Positions 33,884-44,208 are shown, counted from the first letter of the stretch. The stretch: DNA of 64,000 nucleotides from Alteromonas sp. RKMC-009 (GCF_003584565.2 NZ_CP031010.1:1240001-1304000), one strand, 5' to 3'. The notes: generated by a model not told the origin, from the letters alone. Numbers and translations: made by a program.

Positions 33884-35002
33884 ATGGCAACTATATCACA
33901 AATTAACTCATACATAGTCGATATTCCAACAATTCGACCTCACAAACTCTCGATGACCTCAATGGCTGTGCAATCGATGGTCATTGTGAGGATACGTGAT
34001 TCAGAAGGAAGAGAGGGGATTGGCGAAGGTACCACTATAGGTGGTTTGGCTTACGGCGCTGAAAGCCCGGAGAGTATTAAAACCAATATCGACAGTTACA
34101 TTACACCTTTGCTGAAAGGCAAGGGTACAGACAATCCTCAGGTTGTTATGCAAGACATTCACCGCGCAATACGCGGAAACAGCATTGCCAAATCAGCCAT
34201 AGAAACCGCACTTCTGGATCTACTTGGCAAAACTTTGAATGTTCCTCTATCCACACTGTTAGGAGGAACTTTGCATTCCCACATTCCTTGTTTGTGGGTA
34301 CTGGCTTCCGGCGATACTCAAAGAGATATTGACGAGGCGAAAACCATGATTGCAACTGGTCGTCACAATACGTTCAAACTCAAAATTGGCAATCGCAGTG
34401 TGCAGGATGACGTTGCTCATGTTGCAGCTATTAAATCTGCTCTGGGGAACGAAATTAGTATTCGCGTGGATGTGAATCAGGCTTGGACGGAATCAGATGC
34501 GAATTTGGGTATGGCTCTGTTGCAAGAGGCCGGAGTCGATATTGTTGAGCAACCTACTTCAGCCGGTCAGCTCGACAGCCTTGTGAGATTGGCAGATAAG
34601 TACCGCATCGGCGTTATGGCCGATGAGTCCATTTCAAATATCAATGATTGTTTCGAATTAGCGAAAAGGGGCTTCTCAGGTTCTGTCGCTTTAAAGATTG
34701 CTAAAGCCGGCGGACCGGTACAGGCGCTAAAAGTGGCAACCGTTTGTCAGGCTGCGGGAATCGATCTCTACGGAGGAACCTTACTTGAAGGTTCTATCGG
34801 AACTGCTGCTGCAATTCATGCCTGGTCAACACTCCCTGAACTTCAGGCTGACTCAGAGATGTTTGGTCCTCTTTTACAACGTGATGACATAGTCACAGCA
34901 CCTCTAAATTATCACAACTTTGGCGTTGATGTGCCCCGGGGACCGGGTCTGGGACTGACGCTGGACGAAGATAAGTTGAAGGAATACGCCAGAAGTTACT
35001 GA
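33884..35002 (+). CDS. catB: muconate cycloisomerase, copy 1
   Basis: 372 residues, enolase superfamily, MLE subgroup. It converts cis,cis-muconate to (+)-muconolactone. Active-site residues are visible at Lys165 and Lys167 (FKLKIG), Asp196 and Asn198 (RVDVNQAW), Glu222 (VEQPT), Asp247 (ADES) and Lys271 (ALKIAKAGG). It opens the catB-catA-benABCD operon. A second copy (55495-56610) is about two-thirds identical by eye. No good Shine-Dalgarno is seen before the ATG. Confidence 0.95.
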   Translation: MATISQINSYIVDIPTIRPHKLSMTSMAVQSMVIVRIRDSEGREGIGEGTTIGGLAYGAESPESIKTNIDSYITPLLKGKGTDNPQVVMQDIHRAIRGNSIAKSAIETALLDLLGKTLNVPLSTLLGGTLHSHIPCLWVLASGDTQRDIDEAKTMIATGRHNTFKLKIGNRSVQDDVAHVAAIKSALGNEISIRVDVNQAWTESDANLGMALLQEAGVDIVEQPTSAGQLDSLVRLADKYRIGVMADESISNINDCFELAKRGFSGSVALKIAKAGGPVQALKVATVCQAAGIDLYGGTLLEGSIGTAAAIHAWSTLPELQADSEMFGPLLQRDDIVTAPLNYHNFGVDVPRGPGLGLTLDEDKLKEYARSY

Positions 35003-35087
35003 AAGCTTTTGAAAGGTGGAAGTAAGCCGGGTGGCAGCTTCCCAACAAACAGGCAGAAAACCCGTTACAAATTATCGGAGAAAAAAG

Positions 35088-36029
35088 ATGACAATCACCA
35101 CCAATATCATGAATACCGACCACGTTAAAGAATTGCTCCATAAAGCAGCCGGACTCGATAAAGAAACAGGCAGTGCCCGAAATAAGCAGATTATGCATCG
35201 GCTACTTACAGACATTTATACGATGATCGAAGATCTGGACATCACACCGGAAGAATTTTGGCAAGGTGTGAACTACCTCAATGAACTGGGAGCTAACGGT
35301 GAAGCTGTATTGCTTGCACCGGGGCTCGGGTTTGATCATTTCCTGGATTTACGGGAAGACGCTAAAGATGCCCTGGCCGGTGAACTCGGCGGCACACCGC
35401 GTACTATTGAAGGTCCGTTGTATGTGGAAGGCGCGCCATTGAGTGATGGAGAGGCCAGAATGGACGATGGCCAATCACCCGGACAGGAAATGTGGCTTCA
35501 CGGACAAGTGCTCGATGAAGCCGGCAACCCGCTTGCCGACGCGATTGTAGATATCTGGCACGCAGATAAGAAAGGGGGTTACTCTCACTTCGATCCTACC
35601 CAAAGTGAATTTAATCTTCGTCGCCGTATTAAGACCGATTCTGAAGGAAAGTATCGCGCGCGCAGCATTGTACCCAGCGGTTATGGTTGTCCTCCTGGAG
35701 GCTCTACGATGAAAGTGCTTGAAAGTCTTGGACGTCATGGCAACCGTCCGGCTCATATTCACTACTTTGTTTCAAAGCCTGGGTATAAACATCTCACAAC
35801 TCAAATCAATCTTGCGGGTGATGAATATACGTACGATGACTTCGCCTTTGCCACAAGGGATGAATTGGTTGTTGAAGCTGTTGAAGTCACAGACAGCAAA
35901 CGCATTACTGAAAAAGGTTTTAAAGACAACTACCTGGATGTGGAATTCAATATTTCATTGATGCAAACCAGTGACGACGAAAAGCAGAACAAACACGCTC
36001 GTGCTCGTGCGGCTGCGAGTCAGGCGTAA
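35088..36029 (+). CDS. catA: catechol 1,2-dioxygenase
   Basis: 313 residues from ATG 35088, with GGAG 9 nt upstream; an earlier in-frame start at 35016 has no support. Intradiol dioxygenase: the Fe(III) ligands are Tyr165 (KGGYSHFD), Tyr199 (SGYGCPPG), His223 and His225 (RPAHIHYF). It cleaves catechol to cis,cis-muconate. It lies 85 bp after catB and 26 bp before benA. Confidence 0.97.
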   Translation: MTITTNIMNTDHVKELLHKAAGLDKETGSARNKQIMHRLLTDIYTMIEDLDITPEEFWQGVNYLNELGANGEAVLLAPGLGFDHFLDLREDAKDALAGELGGTPRTIEGPLYVEGAPLSDGEARMDDGQSPGQEMWLHGQVLDEAGNPLADAIVDIWHADKKGGYSHFDPTQSEFNLRRRIKTDSEGKYRARSIVPSGYGCPPGGSTMKVLESLGRHGNRPAHIHYFVSKPGYKHLTTQINLAGDEYTYDDFAFATRDELVVEAVEVTDSKRITEKGFKDNYLDVEFNISLMQTSDDEKQNKHARARAAASQA

Positions 36030-36055
36030 CCACGAAATTTGCCAGGAGAAATAAG

Positions 36056-37423
36056 ATGAAAGCAACTTTGTCACAACTTGAGCAAAGAGTTCGCGGTGCC
36101 GTCGAGGCAGATGAAAAAACCGGACATTATCGCTGTGATCGCAGTATTTTCACCGACACGGATCTGTTTGAACTCGAGCTAAAGCACATTTTTGAAGGTA
36201 ACTGGGTGTTTCTTGCTCATGAAAGTCAGATTCCTGAGGTAGGGGATTATTTCACGACTACAATTGGGCGCCAACCAGTCGTTATTACCCGCAATAAAGA
36301 TGGAGACTTGAATGCCATTCTGAATACCTGCTCGCACAGGGGGGCTACGCTTTGTCGCCGCAAACGTGGTAACAAAACTTCATTTACCTGTCCGTTTCAT
36401 GGATGGACTTTTAACAATTCAGGCAAGTTACTAAAAGCCCGCGATCAAAAGAAAGGCGGTTACCCTGAGTCTTTCAATAAAGAGGGCTCTCATGATCTTA
36501 AGCATATTGCTCGTTTTGAATCATACAGAGGGTTTTTGTTCGGTAGCTTGAACAGCGATGTGTTGCCGTTAGAACAATACCTTGGCGAAACCACCAAAGT
36601 GCTGGACAACATTGTTGATCAGGATCCTGATGGTATCGAAATCTTGCGCGGAACGTCGACCTATACCTACGAAGGTAACTGGAAGCTCACCGCAGAGAAT
36701 GGCGCTGATGGTTATCATGTAGGCACTGTGCACTGGAATTACTTGTCAACAATGGGACATCGCAATTACGAAGATGGCGGCACAGAAGCTGTCGATGCCA
36801 AGAGTTGGTCAGGCGAGGGCGGTTTTTATTCTTTCGAAAACGGCCACATGATGCTGTGGACGCGGGTAGCTAATCCGACAGCACGACCTGTTTACAGTCT
36901 GCTCGACGAACTTAAGGAAAAAGTCGGTGAGGCTCGTGCCGACACAATAGTTAATCAAACGCGTAATCTCTGCCTTTATCCAAATGTATACGTGATGGAC
37001 CAGTTCTCAACGCAAATTCGCGTACTGCGCCCGATTTCAGTGAATAAAACAGAGATCAGTATCTATTGTTTTGCGCCGAAAAATGAATCTGCTGAAAGCC
37101 GACAAAAACGTCTCCGTCAGTATGAGGATTTCTTCAATGTTTCAGGAATGGGAACGCCTGATGATTTGGAAGAATTCCGCGGCTGTCAGCAAGGCTACGA
37201 AGCCCGTGATATGCGCTGGAACGACATGAGTAGAGGTGCAGCTCACTGGATGGAAGGACCTGACGATTACGCTAAATCTGTCGGAATGGATACCATCGCA
37301 ACAGGTATCAAACCTGAGGATGAAGGGCTCTATGTACATCACCATAAACACTGGGTGGATGAAATGTTACAGGCTATTCAATTTGAGAAGGCCGCTCAAA
37401 TCCCTGTTGTGCAGAAAGGTTAA
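36056..37423 (+). CDS. benA: benzoate 1,2-dioxygenase, large subunit
   Basis: 455 residues. The Rieske [2Fe-2S] site is Cys92, His94, Cys112 and His115 ([10 protein letters not shown] ... CPFHGW). The catalytic domain has the iron-binding [13 protein letters not shown] motif. With BenB and BenC it dihydroxylates benzoate to the 1,2-cis-diol carboxylate. It sits tightly between catA and benB. Confidence 0.96.
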   Translation: MKATLSQLEQRVRGAVEADEKTGHYRCDRSIFTDTDLFELELKHIFEGNWVFLAHESQIPEVGDYFTTTIGRQPVVITRNKDGDLNAILNTCSHRGATLCRRKRGNKTSFTCPFHGWTFNNSGKLLKARDQKKGGYPESFNKEGSHDLKHIARFESYRGFLFGSLNSDVLPLEQYLGETTKVLDNIVDQDPDGIEILRGTSTYTYEGNWKLTAENGADGYHVGTVHWNYLSTMGHRNYEDGGTEAVDAKSWSGEGGFYSFENGHMMLWTRVANPTARPVYSLLDELKEKVGEARADTIVNQTRNLCLYPNVYVMDQFSTQIRVLRPISVNKTEISIYCFAPKNESAESRQKRLRQYEDFFNVSGMGTPDDLEEFRGCQQGYEARDMRWNDMSRGAAHWMEGPDDYAKSVGMDTIATGIKPEDEGLYVHHHKHWVDEMLQAIQFEKAAQIPVVQKG

Positions 37424-37435
37424 GAGGTATCAATC

Positions 37436-37918
37436 ATGACATATCAAGAGATTCAGGCATTTATTTTTCGCGAGGCCAGGTTGCTCGATGACCGGCAGTG
37501 GGACGACTGGCTGACTTGTTATCATCCTAAGTGCGAGTATTGGATGCCTGCATGGGATGATGACGACAAGCTGACAACTGATCCGACAAAAGAGATTTCG
37601 CTCATTTATTATCCGAATCGCAATGGCCTCGAAGACCGGGTTTATCGCATTAAGACAGAACGTTCAGGAGCCAGTATGCCTGAGCCGAGAACAACTCATC
37701 AGTGTGCCAATCTAGAAGTTCTCGAGCAAACCGAAGGCAAAGCTGAAATTCGCTATAACTTCAATACTCTCAGCCACAGGTATAAAGAAACTACGCGGTT
37801 CTTCGGTACTATCTTCTGCACACTGGACACGTCAGGAGAGCTGCCAGTGATCACGAGTAAGAAAATCGTACTTAACAATGACTATATCAATCAGGTCATT
37901 GATGTTTACCACCTTTAA
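37436..37918 (+). CDS. benB: benzoate 1,2-dioxygenase, small subunit
   Basis: 160 residues, NTF2-like fold of ring-hydroxylating dioxygenase beta subunits (FIFREARLLDDRQWDDWLTCYHPKCEYWMPAW, ending KIVLNNDYINQVIDVYHL). It forms the alpha3beta3 complex with BenA; 12 bp after benA. Confidence 0.96.
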   Translation: MTYQEIQAFIFREARLLDDRQWDDWLTCYHPKCEYWMPAWDDDDKLTTDPTKEISLIYYPNRNGLEDRVYRIKTERSGASMPEPRTTHQCANLEVLEQTEGKAEIRYNFNTLSHRYKETTRFFGTIFCTLDTSGELPVITSKKIVLNNDYINQVIDVYHL

Positions 37919-37933
37919 GATGGAGTAGAAGTT

Positions 37934-38956
37934 ATGTCTTTTAAAGTTGCGCTCAATTTTGAGGACGGGGTTACCCGCGTAATCGAATGCAATGATGGTG
38001 AAACAGTTCTCGATGCTGCTTATCGGGCTCATGTGAAACTGCCAATGGACTGCTCCGACGGTGTTTGCGGAACCTGTAAAGGTACGTGCAAGCAGGGAAA
38101 ATACGATTTAGGTGATGAGTACATAGATGAAGCGCTGACAGATGACGAAGCTGCTGATGGTGTGGTTCTCACTTGTCAAATGGTGCCGGAATCAAATGTA
38201 GTCGTCAGTATTCCCGCAGCTTCATCACTCTGTTCATCCGGACCACAGAGCCTTACTGCTACTGTAGAGACTGTGCAGTCTTTATCGGAGACAACAATTG
38301 AACTTAATGTGACGTTGTCCGAACCACTGCAGTTTCTTCCTGGACAGTACGTCAATCTGGGGATTCCGGGGTCAGATGACAGCAGGGCATATTCTTTCAG
38401 CTCGGCACCGGGCGCACAAAAAGCCAGCTTTCTTATCAGAAACGTTCCCAACGGTAAGATGAGCTCATATCTTCGAGATAAGGCTGCGCCTGGTGACGAG
38501 CTCCCCCTTACCGGCCCATTAGGTAGCTTCTATTTGCGTGCAGTTGAAAGACCTGTGCTAATGCTTGCCGGAGGGACTGGTCTTGCACCTATTCTGTCGA
38601 TGTTAGAGCTGATTGCAGAAGAGGGAGCTGAGAAACAGGTATTTTTACTTTACGGCGTAACAAATGTAGATGATTTGGTGAAGCTGGAAGCATTGAACGC
38701 GTTCGCAGAAAAAATGAGTAATTTCTCTTATGCAACCGTTGTGGTGAATCCGGATAGTAAGCATGAGAAATTAGGCTTTGTTACTGAACACATGAATGCG
38801 GTTCCATTTGCAATTGCAGACGCCGATACCTATTTGTGCGGACCACCTCCTATGGTCGATGCCGTAAGGCAATATTTCAAACAGGAAGCAACTGAGCCGG
38901 CAAGCTTCCATTATGAGAAATTCAATCCGAGCACCCCGAAAGAGAAAGCCGCATGA
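37934..38956 (+). CDS. benC: benzoate 1,2-dioxygenase reductase
   Basis: 340 residues. An N-terminal plant-type [2Fe-2S] ferredoxin (Cys40, Cys45, Cys48, Cys81; CSDGVCGTCKGTC), then a flavin domain (RAYSFSS) and an NAD domain (GGTGLAP, YLCGPPPMVDAV). Electron donor from NADH to BenAB. The last 4 bp overlap benD (ATGA). Confidence 0.96.
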   Translation: MSFKVALNFEDGVTRVIECNDGETVLDAAYRAHVKLPMDCSDGVCGTCKGTCKQGKYDLGDEYIDEALTDDEAADGVVLTCQMVPESNVVVSIPAASSLCSSGPQSLTATVETVQSLSETTIELNVTLSEPLQFLPGQYVNLGIPGSDDSRAYSFSSAPGAQKASFLIRNVPNGKMSSYLRDKAAPGDELPLTGPLGSFYLRAVERPVLMLAGGTGLAPILSMLELIAEEGAEKQVFLLYGVTNVDDLVKLEALNAFAEKMSNFSYATVVVNPDSKHEKLGFVTEHMNAVPFAIADADTYLCGPPPMVDAVRQYFKQEATEPASFHYEKFNPSTPKEKAA

Positions 38957-39732
38957 ACCGGCGTTTTGAGGGGCAAGTTATAGTAGTGACTGGTGCCGGG
39001 CAGGGAATTGGTCTTCGGGTAGCAGAACGTGCATCAGAAGAGGGAGCTAAAGTCGTTTTGGTGGACCGTGCCAGTCATATTCACGAAATTGCTTCTTCGC
39101 TTGTGAAACAAGGCAAAGAAGCTATTGCAGTTGAGGCTGATCTTGAGACCTGGGAAGGGGCTGTTGGCGCTGTTGAGAATGCTAAGGCCCATTTCGGCCA
39201 CATTGACAAGCTCATCAACAATGTGGGAGGTACGATCTGGGCCAAGCCTTATGAGCACTATCAACCTTCAGAGATAGAAAAAGAAGTACGCCGTTCTTTA
39301 TTCCCTACACTCTGGTGTTGCAGGGCTGTACTTCCTGCTTTACTTGAAAATGGTCATGGCGCTATTGTGAATGTGTCTTCTGTCGCGACCCGCGGGGTAA
39401 ACCGTGTGCCATATGCTGCTGCCAAAGGCGGCGTAAACGCACTAACTGTGGCGCTTGCATTTGAATATGCGGAGTATAACATCCGCGTAAATGCCACGGC
39501 ACCGGGTGGCACTGACGCGCCGGCCAGAATCATCCCAAGGAATGAACAGCAGCAATCTGACGAAGAAGCAATCTGGTATCAGCAGATTGTTGATCAGACC
39601 AAAAATACTAGTTTCATGGGCCGTTACGGCACGTTGGATGAACAGGCTTCCGCAATTTTGTTTCTTGCGTCAGACGAAGCAAGCTACATAACTGGCACCA
39701 TTTTACCGGTTGCCGGAGGAGATTGTGGCTGA
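38953..39732 (+). CDS. benD: cis-1,2-dihydroxybenzoate (benzoate diol) dehydrogenase
   Basis: 259 residues, classical short-chain dehydrogenase: TGAGQGIG nucleotide site, NNVGG, the catalytic Ser in NVSSVATR and Y-x-x-x-K in YAAAKGG. It oxidises and decarboxylates the BenABC product to catechol. The coupled start with benC supports the assignment. Confidence 0.95.
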   Translation: MNRRFEGQVIVVTGAGQGIGLRVAERASEEGAKVVLVDRASHIHEIASSLVKQGKEAIAVEADLETWEGAVGAVENAKAHFGHIDKLINNVGGTIWAKPYEHYQPSEIEKEVRRSLFPTLWCCRAVLPALLENGHGAIVNVSSVATRGVNRVPYAAAKGGVNALTVALAFEYAEYNIRVNATAPGGTDAPARIIPRNEQQQSDEEAIWYQQIVDQTKNTSFMGRYGTLDEQASAILFLASDEASYITGTILPVAGGDCG

Positions 39733-39764
39733 CATTCGTCGTATAACCCTTCAACCATTGCAAA

Positions 39765-39794
39765 CATTCCGGTGACAGTTCTGTCACTGGAATG
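39765..39794. repeat. intercistronic hairpin between benD and benE
   Basis: CATTCCGGTGACAG and CTGTCACTGGAATG form a 14-bp stem with one mismatch and a 2-nt loop. It lies 32 bp after benD; no U-run follows. It may stabilise the upstream mRNA or lower transport-gene expression. Confidence 0.6.
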
Positions 39795-39916
39795 CTTGTT
39801 ACCAGACTCAGTCTGCCACTCGCTATTACACACTATCCATTCTGCGAATTTATCGCTTCTCAAAGTAACCAGTCTTTTTGCCTTTTCTAAAATGTAACAC
39901 ATGAGGAATCTTCAAT

Positions 39917-41119
39917 ATGTCCGGACCTTCTAATTCTGTATTTTTTCCTCCATTGAAAGACTGGTCGCTGTCCGCTGCAGTTGCCGGTGTTTTGGCTTCT
40001 ACAATGGGTTATGCGGGGCCGCTTGTTATTCTTTTTAAGGTTGCAGAAGCTGCGAATCTGAGCAATGAAGTACTGACATCCTGGATATGGGGGATGTCAA
40101 TTGCCAGTGGTTTGTTGTGCGGCTGGTTCAGTTTGAGATACCGGATACCATTGCTGTTTGCCTGGAACGCGCCGGGCTCAGCATTACTGGTAACGCTTGT
40201 TCCGGGTATGGCGTGGAGTGAGGTGATTGGCGCTTACGTAATGGCTGGCGTAATTCTGTTGCTGCTTGGAATTTCCGGGGCTTTTGAAAAGTTAGTCAGA
40301 CGACTACCGCTTTCAGTTGCGGCGGCCTTACTAGCAGGCATTCTTGTGCATTTTAGTCTGGATTTATTTTCGCAGATGTCCGGCTCGCCAATGCTTGGAA
40401 TCACTATGTTCGTTGCCTATATTATTTTGAGGCAGCTTTTACCTCGTTATACCATTATGCTCACTGTGGCTATTGGTGTGTTGGTACTTCTGGCCACCTA
40501 CGATTTATCTTTTTCAGATGTGCAATGGAAAGTATCTGTGCCTCAGTGGTACTGGCCAACATTTTCAATCACGTCTCTTTTCAGTATCGCCATACCTTTG
40601 GTGCTGGTTGCTGTAAGCGGTCAGTTCATTACTGGGATCGCTATCCTGCGACAGGACAAATATGATCCGCCGGCAAATTCTATTGTTGCCGGTAGCGGAT
40701 TGTTAAGTATTTTGTTCGCTCCTACAGCCTGTCATGGCGTTAATCTTTCGGCTATCACAGCTGCAATTTGTACCGGTAAAGACGCTAACCCGGATCCGGG
40801 GAAGCGGTATTTCGGACCAGTAGTCGCAATGCTCTGGTATCTTATGTTTGGTCTGTTTAGTGCTGCTTTAGTCAGTATTATTCAATCATTTCCGGCCGCA
40901 TTCATTGCGATGGTAGCTGGTATAGCACTATTAGGCGCCCTCGAAGGCTCGCTAAATGCCGCTATGAGCCAACCCACACAGCGAGAAGCGGCATTGTGTA
41001 CATTTCTGGTAACAGCGTCTGATCTGTCATTGCTAGGGCTATCTTCTGCTTTTTGGGGGCTGATATTTGGTGGCGGGATCGTATTAGTTCAGAGTTTTTT
41101 ACTTCGCAAAAATCAATAG
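39917..41119 (+). CDS. benE: benzoate transporter, BenE family
   Basis: 400 residues with about 12 hydrophobic helices. Family features include NAPGSALL early, PLVLVAVSGQFITGIAILR in the middle, FAPTACHGVNLSAITAAICTGKD (conserved in BenE), and a final IFGGGIVLV. Probable benzoate:H+ symporter, 184 bp after benD beyond a hairpin, possibly a weaker part of the same transcript. Confidence 0.93.
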   Translation: MSGPSNSVFFPPLKDWSLSAAVAGVLASTMGYAGPLVILFKVAEAANLSNEVLTSWIWGMSIASGLLCGWFSLRYRIPLLFAWNAPGSALLVTLVPGMAWSEVIGAYVMAGVILLLLGISGAFEKLVRRLPLSVAAALLAGILVHFSLDLFSQMSGSPMLGITMFVAYIILRQLLPRYTIMLTVAIGVLVLLATYDLSFSDVQWKVSVPQWYWPTFSITSLFSIAIPLVLVAVSGQFITGIAILRQDKYDPPANSIVAGSGLLSILFAPTACHGVNLSAITAAICTGKDANPDPGKRYFGPVVAMLWYLMFGLFSAALVSIIQSFPAAFIAMVAGIALLGALEGSLNAAMSQPTQREAALCTFLVTASDLSLLGLSSAFWGLIFGGGIVLVQSFLLRKNQ

Positions 41120-41447
41120 GAAGGGTTTAATAATTAAGGTTCAAAGGCTCTTCTGACAACATACCTTCTAAGTATCACTTTTAACAAATATGGTATTTGT
41201 TAAGCAATTTTAGTTTCGTTATTTTTCAATGTGTAAACAATTGTTAAACAAAATAATAACTAACTTTTTACTTTGTGGTGTTTACGAGCGCTTGTCAGTG
41301 AACGTCTCTTTCAATTCAGATTGAAAGGCTAAGGCCAAATTCTGAAGTCTGACAGCAGTCCGGCCAGATTATGATGCAATTAAGACGTTGCTGTCTCAGT
41401 TAGCATTATTTTCAGGTCATAAAATGAAAAGTCAGTAGAGGCTTCAT
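41120..41447. other. intergenic region upstream of the tannase-family gene
   Basis: 328 bp with no gene. It contains the ATAC-N7-GTAT site (41161-41175) and a perfect dyad CTTTCAAT-TCAG-ATTGAAAG (41308-41327) about 120 bp before the start codon. The AT-rich stretch between them likely holds the promoter. Confidence 0.6.
41161..41175 (+). promoter_or_regulatory. CatM/BenM-type operator upstream of the tannase-family gene
   Basis: ATACCTTCTAAGTAT, an exact ATAC-N7-GTAT match lying 42 bp after benE and 272 bp before the tannase-family start. Its N7 (CTTCTAA) is close to that of the porin site (CCTCTAA). The CARTATTGG element found at three other sites is not clear here. Confidence 0.7.
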
Positions 41448-43298
41448 ATGATTCGTACAAAGAAAAACACACAATTCCAAAAGCTTTTATTTAATCGAAA
41501 TCTCATTTACGCAGCGTTGTTTATGCCAGTTGTTGCCCTGACGGGCTGCGGTGATGATGAACCTGATGATGGTGATATTGCCGAGCTCCCCTCAGAAACA
41601 GTTTTGAGTTGTGATGACAGTTTCATCACAAGCCTTGAAACAGACTCAGAAACCAGTGTCCTTCTGGTGCATGCATTTGCTCAGGGCGATGAGATAACTC
41701 TGGATGGATCCGAAACAAACATGACTGCAGCGGTAGACATGTGTCTTGTAAAGATACTGGTTGGGCCCGGGAATCCGGGTACTGATGGATTGCCTTCGAC
41801 TTCACAAGGTATCGGGGTAGAAATATGGTTACCTGGTCCCCAAAACTGGAATGGCAGAATCCGGAACCTTGGCGGAGGTGGGTGGGCAGGTGGCTCACAA
41901 ACATCACTTACAGAAATAGGTAACAGCCAGGCTTCTCTGGTAGCGGAACAGGGATTTGTGGTAGGAACTACTGATACTGGTCACACGGTAACAGGAACTG
42001 GCTCTTTCGCTATGGACGAAAACGGTTCTGTCAATGAGAGGTTATGGGAAGATTTTGCTGACCGCGCACTTGAAAAGCTCGCGGAAAAAACAAAAGACAT
42101 AGTTAAGCAATACTATGGTAAAGAGGAAGATTATGCATATTGGGATGGTTGCTCTACTGGAGGTCGTCAGGGTTATAAGATGGCTCAGGAGCATCCTGAA
42201 TATTACGATGGCTATTTAAATCAAGCTCCTGCAATTAATTGGACTCGTTTTATTACCAATGAGTTATATCCTCAGATAGTGATGCAACAGGAGCTGGGTG
42301 GTCCTATTGCTTCAGAAAAACTGGCGTTAGTTAGTGGAGCGGCGGTAAGTGCATGTGATGTTATCAACGACCAGCACTTAGGTTTCATCGTTGATCCTAA
42401 CTCTTGTGCTTACAATCCCCTGAAAGATGAGGAAGTTCTGTGTGCAGGAGAAGTTGGTGATGGGGTTACCGGTATTAGTGAAAGCAGCGCATGTGTATCG
42501 GAGGCCGAGGCGGTAGCAATTAATAAAATTTGGTATGGTCAAACCGTTGACGGAACCGCACCAGATCCAGACGAAGATAATGCTGGAAATGCATTCCTCA
42601 CAGCGGAACATAAACAATTGTGGTGGGGGTTAGACCGCGGTACTAATCTGGAGTATTTGTCTGGCAGTATTTTTGGCCCGTTCTCAATCTCTTCTGACCT
42701 GGTAGCGTTGGAATTGCAAGATCCAACAATTGCGACTCCGACTTTCAGGAATTCAACCGGGAATGGCGAAGATGGTTGGAAATTGCTAAGTTACGCTGAC
42801 TTAGCGTATGCATATACTGAAGGTTTAGCGTTACAAAATTGGTTTGGTAATATAAATACTGATAATCCGGACTTATCTTCGGCTAAAGAGAGTGGAGCCC
42901 GGATCATCAGTTATCACGGTCTCGCGGACCAGTTAATTACCGCAGACGGATCAATAAACTATTTTAATCGTGTCGCAGATAAAATGGGAGGAATGGAAAA
43001 TGTTCAGGATTTCAATCGTCTTTATTTAATACCTGGCTATGGACATTGTAGAGGCATAGGATCTGTAAACGGCACGGAAAGCCCGGAACTAAACGCCAAT
43101 AATGTGCCTCTTCCGGCCCCTGAGCAATTCTTTAATCTACTTATGGATTGGGTAGAAAATGGCGTTGCTCCGCCCGATGATGTGATCCTCAGCTCAGCTG
43201 ATGATAGTGTGACAATGCCCGTCTGTTCATATCCGAAAAAGGCAGTTTATAGCGGCACTGGATCTATTACAGATGCATCAAGTTACACGTGTGAATGA
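41448..43298 (+). CDS. tannase/feruloyl-esterase family lipoprotein
   Basis: 616 residues. Lipobox ALTGC (Cys34) with Gly at +2, so an outer-membrane lipoprotein. The tannase-family nucleophile elbow GCSTGG has Ser236 (YWDGCSTGGRQGYK). The catalytic Asp and His are likely in the YHGLADQLI and PGYGHC motifs. Two Cys flank the active site as in the family's CS-D-HC arrangement. Relatives hydrolyse aromatic esters (tannins, feruloyl/chlorogenic esters, MHET). The substrate is unknown; in this context it may release benzoate or related acids, an inference supported by the nearby BenM-type site. Confidence 0.88.
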   Translation: MIRTKKNTQFQKLLFNRNLIYAALFMPVVALTGCGDDEPDDGDIAELPSETVLSCDDSFITSLETDSETSVLLVHAFAQGDEITLDGSETNMTAAVDMCLVKILVGPGNPGTDGLPSTSQGIGVEIWLPGPQNWNGRIRNLGGGGWAGGSQTSLTEIGNSQASLVAEQGFVVGTTDTGHTVTGTGSFAMDENGSVNERLWEDFADRALEKLAEKTKDIVKQYYGKEEDYAYWDGCSTGGRQGYKMAQEHPEYYDGYLNQAPAINWTRFITNELYPQIVMQQELGGPIASEKLALVSGAAVSACDVINDQHLGFIVDPNSCAYNPLKDEEVLCAGEVGDGVTGISESSACVSEAEAVAINKIWYGQTVDGTAPDPDEDNAGNAFLTAEHKQLWWGLDRGTNLEYLSGSIFGPFSISSDLVALELQDPTIATPTFRNSTGNGEDGWKLLSYADLAYAYTEGLALQNWFGNINTDNPDLSSAKESGARIISYHGLADQLITADGSINYFNRVADKMGGMENVQDFNRLYLIPGYGHCRGIGSVNGTESPELNANNVPLPAPEQFFNLLMDWVENGVAPPDDVILSSADDSVTMPVCSYPKKAVYSGTGSITDASSYTCE

Positions 43299-43330
43299 AT
43301 CAAGCTGAGTCAAGAAACTTAAAGAACAGT

Positions 43331-43358
43331 CTCTGGCGGTGAGCACTCACTGCCAGAG
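43331..43358. terminator. hairpin between convergent tannase and iclR genes
   Basis: CTCTGGCGGTGAG and CTCACTGCCAGAG form a 13-bp stem (one mismatch) with a 2-nt loop. It lies between two converging genes and is a candidate shared terminator, although no U-run is seen. Confidence 0.55.
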
Positions 43359-43396
43359 AAACTCCCTTCATGCTACCCGATTCGCATCAGGCACTA

Positions 43397-44188
43397 TCAT
43401 ATACCCGCTATTTTCCGGGTTGCTGCTTCACACGCGTTAATAACTGACTGAACATAAACACAGCTTTTAGTAACGGGCGTATCACTGCTTAAGCCGAGCA
43501 AACTTACCACTGAATTCACAGAGCCATCCAGGCTAAATATCGGAGCTGCGATCACATTGATGTCCGGTAAAAAATCCTCTTTAAAACAGCACAACCCTTC
43601 TCTTTTTATTTCATTCAGAAGGCTGTAAAACTGTTCTTTGTAAACAGGTTTTCCCATGTATCTGGGTAAGGGGGCGGGGGCGTTAAAATACGCTTCTACA
43701 AGTTCTCTTCGACGCGATAGTGGGAGGTTTGATAGGAAAATTCTTCCTGCAGCGGAATTAAAAGGTGAAAGTTCAGAGCCAAGGCGGATATTCACCGGAA
43801 GGAAGCGGCTTGAGTCCAGCCATTTGATAACCAGTGGTACATCTCCATTCCAGATGGTGATAGTTATTGTTTTATCGAGCTCCTGATGCAACCGGTCTGC
43901 ATATTCGAAGGCGACCTGAACGGGGTTCAGGTTCCTTAACGCTGACATTCCTAATCGTACACTACTGAATGACAGGGTATATTTTGAATTTTCTAGCTGA
44001 GCCACATAACCTAATTTAGTGAAACTCACCAGGTACTTATGAAGTCTGCTTGGGCTCATATTAGAAAGTTCAGATAGTTTCGTTAGCGAAACCGGAGAAC
44101 TGTGTTCGGCAATGAGTCTGAGAACTTCCATTCCCAACTCCAGTGAATTTATGCCTTGTCTCGCCGAGACGCCTTGTTTTTCTGACAT
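43397..44188 (-). CDS. IclR-family regulator
   Basis: 263 residues: an N-terminal winged HTH (GMEVLRLIAEHSSPVSLTKLSELSNMSPSRLHKYL) and a C-terminal IclR effector domain (FNSAAGRIFLSN, then EDFLPDINVIAAPIF). Located just downstream of the liv-type ABC operon on the same strand, behind its terminator. It probably regulates the transporter or the esterase; the ligand is unknown. Confidence 0.88.
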   Translation of the reverse strand: MSEKQGVSARQGINSLELGMEVLRLIAEHSSPVSLTKLSELSNMSPSRLHKYLVSFTKLGYVAQLENSKYTLSFSSVRLGMSALRNLNPVQVAFEYADRLHQELDKTITITIWNGDVPLVIKWLDSSRFLPVNIRLGSELSPFNSAAGRIFLSNLPLSRRRELVEAYFNAPAPLPRYMGKPVYKEQFYSLLNEIKREGLCCFKEDFLPDINVIAAPIFSLDGSVNSVVSLLGLSSDTPVTKSCVYVQSVINACEAATRKIAGI

Positions 44189-44208
44189 GGCTCATTTCTA
44201 TTTTTGGT

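Noticed and set aside
41161..41205. Extended CARTATTGG element after the fourth operator
   Set aside because: At the expected 15-bp distance the sequence is TGGTATTTG, which matches too poorly to count.
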